Of a DNA stretch of 64,000 bases, positions 32,822 through 42,500 are shown piece by piece. This stretch comes from Quercus robur (taxonomy: Eukaryota; Streptophyta; Magnoliopsida; Fagales; Fagaceae). Below the pieces are notes generated by a model. The model made no database searches, was not told where the DNA came from, and saw nothing but the letters and a program-made list of their open reading frames with translations. Where the stretch lies: positions 82,295,862 through 82,359,861 of the forward strand of contig NC_065535.1 in NCBI RefSeq assembly GCF_932294415.1. Reading direction: 5' to 3'. Position numbers and translations under genes: made by a program. Each line of letters begins with the position of its first letter. Positions within the stretch are counted from its first letter, which is position 1.

Positions 32822-33540
32822 TGTAAGGACTCAATTTGTAACGACCCCAAATGATGTTGGGTTCTCACGTTTAAGGCTCAAACAATATAATTTGTAGAGC
32901 GTGGACTTGAAAGGCTAGGCCTTGGTCACCGGACGGTGGTTAGTCATGGTACTCATGGTGGACGCATAGAGGTGAGCTAAGGTTATCCGTGGATCTTGCC
33001 CATAAAGCTTAATGTTCCTATACTTCCTTTCCTTATTTTGAATCTTTGGTTTCCAGCCTCTCCCTTTAGCGCATAAGCCTTAACATTATATAGCCCTTCT
33101 CGATTGATCCTGACCCTCCATCTGTTGATCAGGCAGGTACCTACTCGAGTACCTGTCCCATCAGCCGCCTCCCCTCACTCTCTGTTAATTGCAATAACCG
33201 AAGCCATACTATTCAGGAGTCTTTTTCCATTAATATGGATAGGACGTTTGTGGGCGTATTCAATGCGGAGGTGACGTCTTTACCTCGAACCACCCCCACT
33301 CTGTACCCCCATGTGAGTCCCATTCTACTCGCCTCTTCTTCTGGGGGCGCTTTGGAGGCTGCCTTTCATGACATGTCGCTCTTCCCTTTGAAGTCTTGGG
33401 ATGCCGAGGACAGGGTCATCCTCGGCTGCATCTCTAGGCTATTTGGTCTTTCACCATTTGTCCTCGGCAACTACTCTCCTCGGCACGGGTCTTGGGTCCT
33501 GATGGAAAGTGGGCCGGGTTATAAGTTCTCTGGCCCAACA
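32822..33540 (-). repeat. 3' LTR (minus orientation) of the gag/pol-less element
   Basis: 719 bp. On the minus strand it reads TGTTGGGCC...GTCCTTACA, with a TATA-like CTATATAATG near 33085. It contains an open stretch on the plus strand (33235-33594, running past the LTR end) that is repeated in the other LTR; this is not treated as a gene. Confidence 0.88.
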
Positions 33541-33554
33541 ATAGCCCCTCAAAA
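33541..33554 (-). promoter_or_regulatory. Polypurine tract of the gag/pol-less element
   Basis: Minus strand ATTTTGAGGGGCTAT directly abuts the LTR and matches the GGGGGGCTAT at the same place in the gypsy element at 979-11314. This fixes the orientation. Confidence 0.7.
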
Positions 33555-33822
33555 TCCTGCTGTCCAGATCCTCGGCCGGATAGGAGGGTTTTGATGACAT
33601 CAGGCCTCTGTCAAAGCTTGTCAATCCTTGTCACCTATCGGTTCTCGAGATTCTTCGTCTGCCCGAGACACGTTCCTGGAGCCTTTGGAAGGTGAAACGT
33701 GTCCTTATTAAATACGGGCGGCTCTGTGCTTCCCACGTTCAACGGCGCGATGGTGATCTAACGATGGAGATTTCCTTGCCTTTATGGGCAGGAAAATTCG
33801 TGCAGTTACTTTCGATGGGAGG

Positions 33823-33830
33823 TATAAATG
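33823..33830 (+). promoter_or_regulatory. TATA box of the carried gene
   Basis: TATAAATG about 250 bp before the ATG at 34080. A candidate 5' UTR intron donor TTCA|GTAAGT is near 33970 and an acceptor TTTGTTTAG near 34065, mirroring the layout of the intact gene on the minus strand at 10216. Confidence 0.5.
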
Positions 33831-34079
33831 ATTTTTGGAACTGATTTGTCTCTTCACTTTTGCACTTAAAGAGTTCTAGCGCATATATCCTGGGTTTATC
33901 CAAAATTTCATCCAAATTCAAGTTTATCTCCAGCACAAAAAGCCTGTCTGAGACACTTTTCCTCTTTTCAGTAAGTTCTCTGCCTTCACTAACTCGTGCT
34001 TTTTCTTTTCTGGGTTTATTTTTCTCTTGTTCCTCTCCTTCTCCCATCATCCACTGAGTTTGTTTAGTAACTCTTAAAG

Positions 34080-36720
34080 ATGGTTAAATTGAGATTGAGA
34101 AAATTGGTTGATACTGAAGAGGCGATGAAAAAGTTCATCGTCGATTATAGGATTCCCCCCAACGTGAGTTTGAGGCACTGTAAGATGGGGGAGTGGCATC
34201 TTCTGAGAAGGACGGGCAAGGTGGTAATTCCCATTCTCGCCTTCGTAGAGGGGGGTATGAGAATCCCCATGGGACTGGTAATGAAGAGTTACCTTAGGTA
34301 TTTCCGATTAGCTCCCACCCAGTGCACGGCCAATATGTTTAGGACTCTGGGTTGTGTGGATGCCTTAAACAAAAAAATGGGGCTAAGACTAACCCATCAT
34401 GACGTAAATTGGTGCTACAATCTCCAAAATTTGAAAGGCAAATCCTACTACATGAAGACGAGAGATGATAGGGTTCGGCAAATCCAGTGCCTCCCCGACT
34501 CCAACAAGGGGTTGAATAAGGACTTTCTTATCGTATCCGGGGAATGACATGATGGCCTTCCATGCCCGATGGTGGAGGAAGAACTAGGTGGGGTATAGAG
34601 AGCAAATGGGTGCCAATCCTTTGCGCCATTTTAATTTGGTGTGGTTCGGTTACTAACTATGTACATGCTTCTTTTTGCATATCCAAACGCCTTTCACCGA
34701 CACTTTCATCTAGTTAACCGGGTTGATTTGGAAACTGTTCTTCAAGCGGCAGTTTTTGTAAATGATGAGGATGGTCAAGTCAGAGTCGCTCACAAAATCT
34801 TAGGGTACGCTCCCCTTCAAAAGTCATTTGCCGACCCAAAGCACGTGATCAGCACTAACCGTCCTCGGCTTCTAAAAATTACCGTAGTCGAACAAGGGTT
34901 TTTGATCTCCGAAGGATCTCCTATCCTAGAGGGCATCCCATTGGTGGGCTCTTCGTTGTCTCATTTGGCAGTGGAGGACGAGGGTAATTTGGGTCTGTCT
35001 GAGGAGGGTTTTAGGGCATTTAACCAAGCCGACCCATCCGAGGACCCTTCTGGTAATCTAGGTAACCCAGACTTATCCGAAGCGGAACTGTTGTCAGTGG
35101 GAACATCCTCCCGAGCCGAGATGGGTCTTAAGAGAAAGCCCCCAACTAGTTTGTTCGACCTCATCGAGGGTCAGCCGGGGAAGGGTGCGCAAGGAAAACC
35201 GCAATCCAATGCTCCATCTCCACCACCTCAATCCCAGCCCATCCAGACTAGGTCCTCCTCTACCAAGTTGCAGCCACAATCTCCCCGTCCCAAACTTCCT
35301 GCTCCTCCCCAATCAGCTCTGCCTCCTCGACAGGAGCCCACTGACTCAAAGAGAAAGAGGAGTCCCAAGGGTAAGGAACCCATGGATGGGGGAAAATCCT
35401 AATCCTCTCAAGAGAGGGACGAAGCCCCGCGAGTTCAGAAACAATTAAAGATCGGGCACCAAAGCCAGGAGAAAGGGATCGAAGCCCAATCTGGGCCGAG
35501 TGCTTGGCTTCCCGCCCCAATGCTCCATGGGGAGCCATTGCTGGAGAACGCGTCCATGAGGAACCTTGGAGACGGCGAAGACAGTTATGTGGCTGACGCG
35601 TTAGGAAGGACTATGCTGCTTCCTATTGATGTGGAGGAGTTGAAGAATATGAGGATGCAGGAGGTTTTCCTCAGCGCGAAGAGGTACCTGGGTATGGTAA
35701 GATTCTTGAAACCTAAGACTCTATCAATTCTTGTTCCCAGATTTTCATTCACAATATACTTGTCTCAATTGGCAGGCTATTCAGGCCACCTATAGAATGG
35801 AGGAAGAAGTTAAGGGGCAGAGTAAGACCGTCGAGGTTGAGCGCACCAAACGCATAGATGCTGCGCGAATCCTCAAAGCCTCCGAGACTGACCTCGCAAA
35901 GGTTAGGGAGGACTTAAAGGAGATTACCCGAGACAGGGATAGTGCCTTGGCAGGTTTAACTGGTGCCCAAAAACAGGCCGAGGAACAGACAAAGCGCCTA
36001 CTCGCCGCCGAGGATCAATTGCAGATTGCTAAGGAGCAGATCAGCGATTTGAAAAAGCAACTAATCGAGACAAATAATGCGAAGGGTGTGGCGGAATTTG
36101 CCAAGGACGAAGCCGTGAGGGCCAAGCAGGAGGCTGAGTTTGCCAAAACTAAGGCCGAAATGGCTAGGGACAAGGCCGAGGAGGAGGGTTACAAGGCGGG
36201 GATGGCTGAAACCCAGGCCTCCCTTAAAACTCAAATTCCTAGAGTATGCAGGCTATACTGCTCCCAGGTTTGGGAAGAGGCCTTAAAACGAGCTGGGGTG
36301 GAAGCTTCGTCAGACTTGTGGAAGGCGGAGAGCATATTTTATCCTCCAGCCATCCGTGAGACCGCCTCCGCCAGCTCCGAAACTATGAGCGATCCACACG
36401 AGGCAGGGGCTGCTCAGTCAGAAGCTGTACAGATCATCGTCCCTCTTGGCGAGTCGACTGAAGAAGGAGAGCCTCATGATGCGACAGAAGCACCTGGAGG
36501 TCTGAATCCCGAGATGCCTAAAGAGGGTGCCGAGCCTACAATCAGTGCTCAGATCTCTGGTGCCGAGGGACCAGCCATCTTTGTTCAGCCCCTATAGGCC
36601 ATTCCCCCTACTGACGTCCCCAAGAGCATCGAAACTGATCCTGCTCAGCCTTCCCAAGAAGGGGATGTCTCCCAGGGCCCCGAAACTAGTCCTGCTCGGC
36701 CTTCCCAGGATATGGCCTAA
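34080..36720 (+). pseudogene. Decayed homologue of the retroelement antisense gene
   Basis: Inferred exons are 34080-34587, about 34681-35696 and 35776-36720. Exon 1 aligns with exon 1 of the gene at 7932-10216 (IPPNVSL, FVEGGMRIP, HHDVNWCYNL, YYMKTRDDRVRQIQCLPDSN). Exon 2 aligns at RVDLETVL and DGQVRVAHKILGY. Exon 3 is the same kind of Ala/Glu/Lys-rich coiled coil. Intron 1 is phase 1 and intron 2 phase 0 in both copies. Lesions: TGA at 34545-34547 in a GEW motif that keeps Trp in the intact copy; the intron 1 acceptor reads TTTTTGCAT instead of TTTTTGCAG; TAA at 35400-35402; TAG at 36595-36597, after which the frame runs on to TAA at 36718. So it is no longer a full gene. Function unknown. 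Confidence 0.78.
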
Positions 36721-37121
36721 ACGACATTAAAGAAGTAGAAGCCCTGGCCAACCTTTGTATTTGTTTCCAGTTTAATTATTTAACTAGTTTCCCTTTTGTT
36801 TTGAAAACTTTATAGTTTGCTTGCAGTTGAACTTATTGATCACATATATGAAATTCTTTTCTTCCTTTTTCCTTTAAATTGCATGTTAGTTGCCCTTGTT
36901 GATACTTACTATTATTGCGGATCTCCAGATTTTTAAACTAGTTATCTTAGCATGTATGAAAGGTTGTGCATATGATATATTTGAGATCATATCCCGGAAT
37001 TCTAACTTACCCGCGCCCATAGGGCATTGAACTTGTGTCTGAACATACTTTTGGGGAGATATAGGCATCATCCGAGATGTCATGTGTATTGTTAGGCCGA
37101 GCCTGGTATCTAGATTTCCTT
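36721..37121. other. Region downstream of the carried gene
   Basis: A/T-rich, probably the 3' UTR of the carried gene; ends where the tandem array begins. No ORF. Confidence 0.5.
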
Positions 37122-37757
37122 TAAGTAGTTGGTTTCCCCATAAGTTTGAGTCCGAGGACCATGCAATACCTTAGTTCTGTCCAAAACTTAGATTTCTTTT
37201 AAGTAGTTGGTTTTCCCGTAGGTTTGAGTCCGAGGACCAAGCAATACCTTGGTTCTGTCCAAAACTTAGATTTCTTTTAAGTAGTTGGTTTTCCCATAGG
37301 TTTGAGTCCGAGGACCATGCAATACCTTGGTTCTGTCCAAAACTTAGATATTTTCCTTAAGTAGTTGGTTTCCCCATAGGTTTGAGTCTGAGGACCATGC
37401 AATACCTTGGTTCTGTCCAACATTTAGATATTTTCCTTAAGTAGTTGGTTTTCCCATAGGTTTGAGTTCGAGGATCATGCAATACTTTGGTTCTATCCAA
37501 AACTTAGATATTTTCCTTAAGTAGTTGGTTTCCCCATAGGTTTGAGTCCGAGGACCATGCAATACCTTGATTCTGTCCAAAACTTAGATATTTTCCTTAA
37601 GTAGTTGGTTTCTCCATAGTTTTGAGTCCGAGGACCATGCAATACCTTGGTTCTATCCAACACTTAGATATTTTCCTTAAGTAGTTGGTTTCCTCATAGG
37701 TTTGAGTCCGAGGACCATGCAATACCTTGGTTCTGTCCAAAACTTAGATATTTTCCT
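37122..37757 (+). repeat. 78-80-bp tandem repeat, eight copies
   Basis: Units begin TAAGTAGTTGG at 37122, 37200, 37278, 37358, 37438, 37518, 37598 and 37678. Each contains TTTGAGTCCGAGGACCATGC. The first units are 78 bp and the later ones 80 bp. Lies on the 3' side of the carried gene, as the 70-bp array does in the gypsy element. Confidence 0.92.
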
Positions 37758-37760
37758 TAA

Positions 37761-37985
37761 GTTTCGAGGGTTAGCCCTCAGCCAAGGTGTGGGGCGTTGA
37801 CCAGACGATGGAAGCCCCTAGGACTGCCCGTGCCAGTTTCGAGGGTTAGCCTTCGACCAAGGTGTGGGGCGTTGACCTGACGATGGAAGCCCCTAGAACT
37901 GCCCGTGCCAGTTTCGAGGGTTAGCCCCCGACCAAGGTGTGGGGCATTGACCTAACGATGGAAGCCCCTAGAACTGCCAGTGCCA
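37761..37985 (+). repeat. 75-bp tandem repeat, three copies
   Basis: Units begin GTTTCGAGGGTTAGCC at 37761, 37836 and 37911, each ending in CTGCC(C/A)GTGCCA. Unrelated in sequence to the adjacent 80-bp array. Confidence 0.92.
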
Positions 37986-38123
37986 CTGGTGCTTCGAAGC
38001 GCAGCCCCTAGTGGAACTTTATATTAGGGCAACAATAACAGGTTGCTGGAAGTGATGGAGGGACTTTCGTAGGCCCTTGTTTGACAGGAGCTCGATCCAC
38101 CGCCTGTGCCAACGCACAAGCCC

Positions 38124-38143
38124 TCCCCACAGACGGCGCCAAT
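38124..38143 (-). promoter_or_regulatory. Primer-binding site of the gag/pol-less element
   Basis: Minus strand ATTGGCGCCGTCTGTGGGGA directly follows the LTR end TTACA. TGGCGCCGT matches the acceptor end of plant tRNA-Asp from memory, but the match is short. Confidence 0.7.
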
Positions 38144-38863
38144 TGTAAGGACTCAATTTGTAACGACCCTAAAATGATGTTGGGTTCGCACGTTTATGGC
38201 CCAAATAATATAATTTGTAAAGCGTGGGCTTGAAAGGCTAGGCCTTGGTCACCGGACGGTGGTTAGTCATGGTACTCATGGTGGACGCATAGAGGTGAGC
38301 TAAGGTTATCCGTGGATCTTGCTCATAAAGCTTAATGTTCCTATACTTCCTTTCCTTATTTTAGGTCTCTGGTTTCCAGCTTCTCCCTTTGGCGCATAAG
38401 CCTTCACATTATATAGCCCTTCTCGGTTGATCCTGACCCTCCATCTGTTGATCAAGCAGGTACCTACTCGAGTACCTGTCCCATTAGCCGCCTCCCCCCA
38501 CTCTCTGTTAGTTGCAATAACCGAAACCACACTGTTCAGGAGTCTTTTCCCATTAATATGGATAGGACGTTTGTGGGCGCATTCAATGCGGAGGTGACGT
38601 CTTTACCTCGAACCACCCCCACTCTGTACCCCCATATGAGTCTCATTCTATTCGCCTCTTCTTTTGGGGGCGCTTTGGAGGCTGCCTTTGATGACATGTC
38701 GCTCTTCCCTTTGAAGTCTTGGGATGCCGAAGACAGGGTCATCCTCGGCTGCATCTCTAGGCTATTTGGTCTTTCACCACTTGTCCTCGGCAACTACTCT
38801 CCTCGGCACGGGCCTTGGGTCCTAATGGAAAGTGGGCCGGGTCATAAGTTTTCTGGCCCCACA
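38144..38863 (-). repeat. 5' LTR (minus orientation) of the gag/pol-less element
   Basis: 720 bp, TGTGGGGCC...GTCCTTACA on the minus strand; TATA-like CTATATAATG near 38405-38415. About 39 differences from the other LTR, mostly transitions. Confidence 0.88.
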
Positions 38864-39463
38864 GGTAGTTATTATAGTAGTTTTGGTGATAAACCCATAT
38901 GGAAAGTTACTAACAACTTGTGAACAAAAAAAGTGAAAAGTTTCGTATTTGTAACATTATCTTACCAAAAATTAATTAGGCATCATATTGTGATTAATGA
39001 ATGAAAAAACAATTAGTAGGGAACATAAGTTATCACTTTAACAAGTAAAATATGTTTCATCCACATTTATGTGAAAGTGATTTTGGATACAATAACGTTA
39101 TTAAATAATTTTTTATCTTAATATTCTAAAAAAATCTTGTCTCAATTTATTTTCTGTCCAAAATTCTTATTTTTCCAAATGCTCAAATGTGTTTATAGCC
39201 TTGTAGCCTCACATCACATCCCACGCAAATCACGTATGTAAAGAGACGTCCTTCCTTGCATGCTCTCATAATCTCATCACATAAATAAAAATACTATATA
39301 TAAATAAAAATATATATATAAAAACCCGAATTCCAATTCCCCCCAATCCCACACAACACTATCACACACACACACCAAAACAAAACCCAATATCTCACTC
39401 TCCGTTTTACGATCTCTCCGCCATGTAATTGTAAGCCACAATTCAGAGAACTCATTCATTCCC

Positions 39464-39499
<36 letters not shown>

Positions 39500-39540
39500 T
39501 CAGTTTTTTCAAATTCTAATAACTCTCTTTCCCTTCGGAA
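38864..39540 (+). promoter_or_regulatory. Promoter and 5' UTR of the CCCH gene
   Basis: 677 bp between the LTR and the ATG. TATA-like TATATAAATA (39296-39305) and TATATATATAAAA (39311-39323) lie about 220-240 bp upstream of the ATG. A (CT)n run (39468-39495) lies in the predicted 5' UTR, common for plant housekeeping genes. The LTR therefore sits at the distal end of this promoter. Confidence 0.5.
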
Positions 39541-42500
39541 ATGGACGAAGAGTTACAGAAAAGGAACACTGACTGCGTCTATTTCCTTGCCTCACCCCTC
39601 ACCTGCAAGAAGGTTCGTCCTTCCACACAACAATGCCGCTCTATTTCCTTTCTTGCTATTCAAATTCTTTTTTTTTTTCATCTTCTATTTTGCTTCGAAT
39701 TGTGTTTGCATTTTGTAATTTCACCTATTCCATAATGTGTTTGTTGTGTATGATATTGATATGATCAGCCCTACGTTTCAACAATCTTGTTCAATTTGTT
39801 TGAAGCAATGAATTACTTAGGGTTTTATGATTTTTTTTTTCTTTTTCTTTTTCTTTTGCTTGAGAGATTCAGTGTTGTTGTGGTTGCTATTTTGATGAAT
39901 TGTGAATTTTTTTTGTTGCTTTTGGAATTCGTTTTTCTTAGGGTTTATGTGAATGTGGAAATATGATTTTTCCTTTTTCCTATTTTGTTTTGTTACTATG
40001 CCATTGCTATATCATGATGACTGAAATTAATGCATTAAAGTTTTTCAATGTATGAGTTATACAATGTATACTTAAGTTGACAAAGATAGTGAATTCTTTG
40101 GGCCCGTTTGGTACGTGTGTTTAAACAACAGTTTTCAGTTTTTTTGAAAATACGTGTGGGTGAAAAAGTGTGTGGAAATGCGGGTAATGTTGTTTAAAAA
40201 CTGAAAAGATGTGTTTAAATAAGTCTACCAAACAGCCCCTTAGTGTTTGGAATGTTGCACCAATTCTTGGTAGAATTGTTAGAATAGTGGTTAAATGATT
40301 AAATTCACAATTTCTTGATAGCTTAAGCTTTTGAGGAAGGTAATAGTTTATGATGGCATCAAAGCAAATGGTCCTGAGTTTGAACCCTGTATTTACTTTA
40401 CCACCCATTTAAGAAAGTTAGAAATCCCATGTGTTGGGGGAGTGTTCAAATAATCTTTACATCATTTATTCACCATTTTCTGATAGCTTAGGCTTTTGGG
40501 GAAGGTAATAGTTTATGATGGTATCAAGGCAAATGGTCTCGAGTTCGAACCCTGTCTCTACCTTACCTTCCCATTTAAGAAAGTTAGAAATCCCATGTGT
40601 TAGGGGAGTGTTCAAATAATCCTTACATTATTTATTCACCCTTTCGTAATAGCTAAACTTTTAAGACAAGTGGTAGTTTAGAAAATGAAGGATGTGTCTA
40701 TATTTTGGGGTTTTATGCAGTCAGGTAAGGTTTTGTATTTTTTGTATGTCATAATCTCTGTTTCTATTGAGCTTTTTAGTTTATTTTCTTTCCAGGGGGC
40801 TGATTGTGAGTACAGGCACAGCGAGATTGCAAGGCTCAATCCAAGAGATTGCTGGTACTGGTTGTCTGGGGACTGTGTCAATCCTACATGCGCTTTTAGA
40901 CACCCTGTAAGATTTTGCTCTTTTATTTATTTAACTTTCTGCTTATATGTTGGCTAGGAACTATGATTTTTATTTTCTAATATAATTTGCACATTCAATC
41001 AGCAGGAACATGGGTATCAGTTAAGCATTCTTTTCTATCGATTTTGCTATATTGTATGTGTTGTAGACTTGTAGTTGGATTTTCCTTGTGAGGTGGTTGC
41101 ATAAATCATATTATGTTGGACGGTATACCTTTAGGATAAGGCAGTTGAACATTGAGAAATGTCTCAATTATATGAATCAATTAATGCTTATATATTGATA
41201 AATGCCTTGAGAGACATATATCCTCACACATTTAGTTTCCGGCATGGTAGATAGGTGGGTTCCATTATGTGATTATCTAAAAGGACCAAGCCTTTGTGTT
41301 CCAGACTTCCAGCGTGTTGCTAGTTTATTGTGGGTAAAGACCTTATTTTCAATATCTAGCAACAAAAAAGCGTTGTACTATCAGAAAACCTAAAATTTTG
41401 AAGTAGATAGATTTTGTTCTTACAATTTTGACCTACTTTTTAGAATTGATGTAGTACTCTCTATCACGCCTATGTCTCCGTACTTATAATATGGAGAGTT
41501 AGATGTTGATTTGGTTAGATGAGGAGGATTAAGTAATGAGGTTGTGATGAATTTTTCAAGGATATCATTTACTACTCTCTTTTTTTGATAAGTAATGTAA
41601 CTTTATTAATGATCAAATAAACTTTGTGATCATGATGATGAACACAAAGTGTCAAAAAAGTACATACATCTCAAAAAGAAAATCTAAGAAAAACTTGAAA
41701 CTCTAAAATAGAAAAAAATGAGTTAAACCCCAAATGCAGGACCAGTCGAAAGTAGTACAAGCAAACAAAGTCTTCAATTGATCCAAGGATCTCTCCATGT
41801 CTTCAAAAGTACGTCTATTCTGCTCCTTCCAAACAAACCACATCAAGCAAGCCAGTACCATATACCAAACCATTGAGCCATGTTTACCAAACCACTTATG
41901 CCATCTAAATAGCAATTAAGTAGACAACTAATATTGATTGTTTAGGTTCATAGGCTGGGGAGCAAAGAATTGGTGAGAGAAGCACTTTGAAGAATTTGCA
42001 TGTGCAAGGAGTAGTCTTGTAGTAACAAGGTCTTGGTTCCAGGGCCATGACATCACTATGATGCAGTGTAGGAGGATCCAAAGAGGGTTTATTAGAATTT
42101 TTACCCCCTATTATTTTGGAAAGTGTATTGCACTTTCAGATCTGTAATATACAATAATGAGAGTCAAATACTCGCAGAATTCTTGCCAGAAGGATCAAAG
42201 GGGGTTTTGGGTTAGCTTCTACTTGTCAAAAGTCATATGCAAGTGGAAGGTAAATGATTGATGAACTATGCTCAGGAGTTGCGATCCTGTGAAGTTAAAT
42301 CTTGAAAAAGTGTCTTAGCTGCCAATTCACATTTCCTGATTTGTGTTGCAAGGTATTGAGGTAGGAAGAGTTAAACAGATGGGATGTCCTTGTGCATTTC
42401 TTCAGTCTCTTGTAGGTTCTCATGTCTGCATGCCAACAGACCATTTGGGAGTTCCCAGGCTTTGTCCAGTGGGCTTTTATCAGATGACATCAGCATTGGG

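Larger units (their letters stand above)
32822..38863 (-). mobile_element. Gag/pol-less LTR element carrying only the antisense-type gene
   Basis: Two LTRs (719 and 720 bp) flank a 4.6-kb interior. Orientation is minus: the PBS (ATTGGCGCC...) lies inside the right LTR and the polypurine tract (GAGGGGCTAT) inside the left LTR. Relative to the element, the one gene it carries (plus strand, 34080-36720) is therefore antisense, as in the element at 979-11314. No gag, RT or integrase was found. About 39 LTR differences by hand count (5.4%) point to an older insertion. No flush target duplication; TAGTT occurs one base outside the left LTR (32816-32820) and two bases outside the right one (38866-38870). 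The right LTR ends 677 bp before the ATG of the next host gene. Confidence 0.85.

Noticed and set aside
33235..33594. Open frame of 119 codons repeated almost identically at 38558-38923
   Set aside because: Both copies lie in the two LTRs of the same element, on the strand opposite to the LTR promoter. The repetition is explained by LTR duplication, and no domain is visible.
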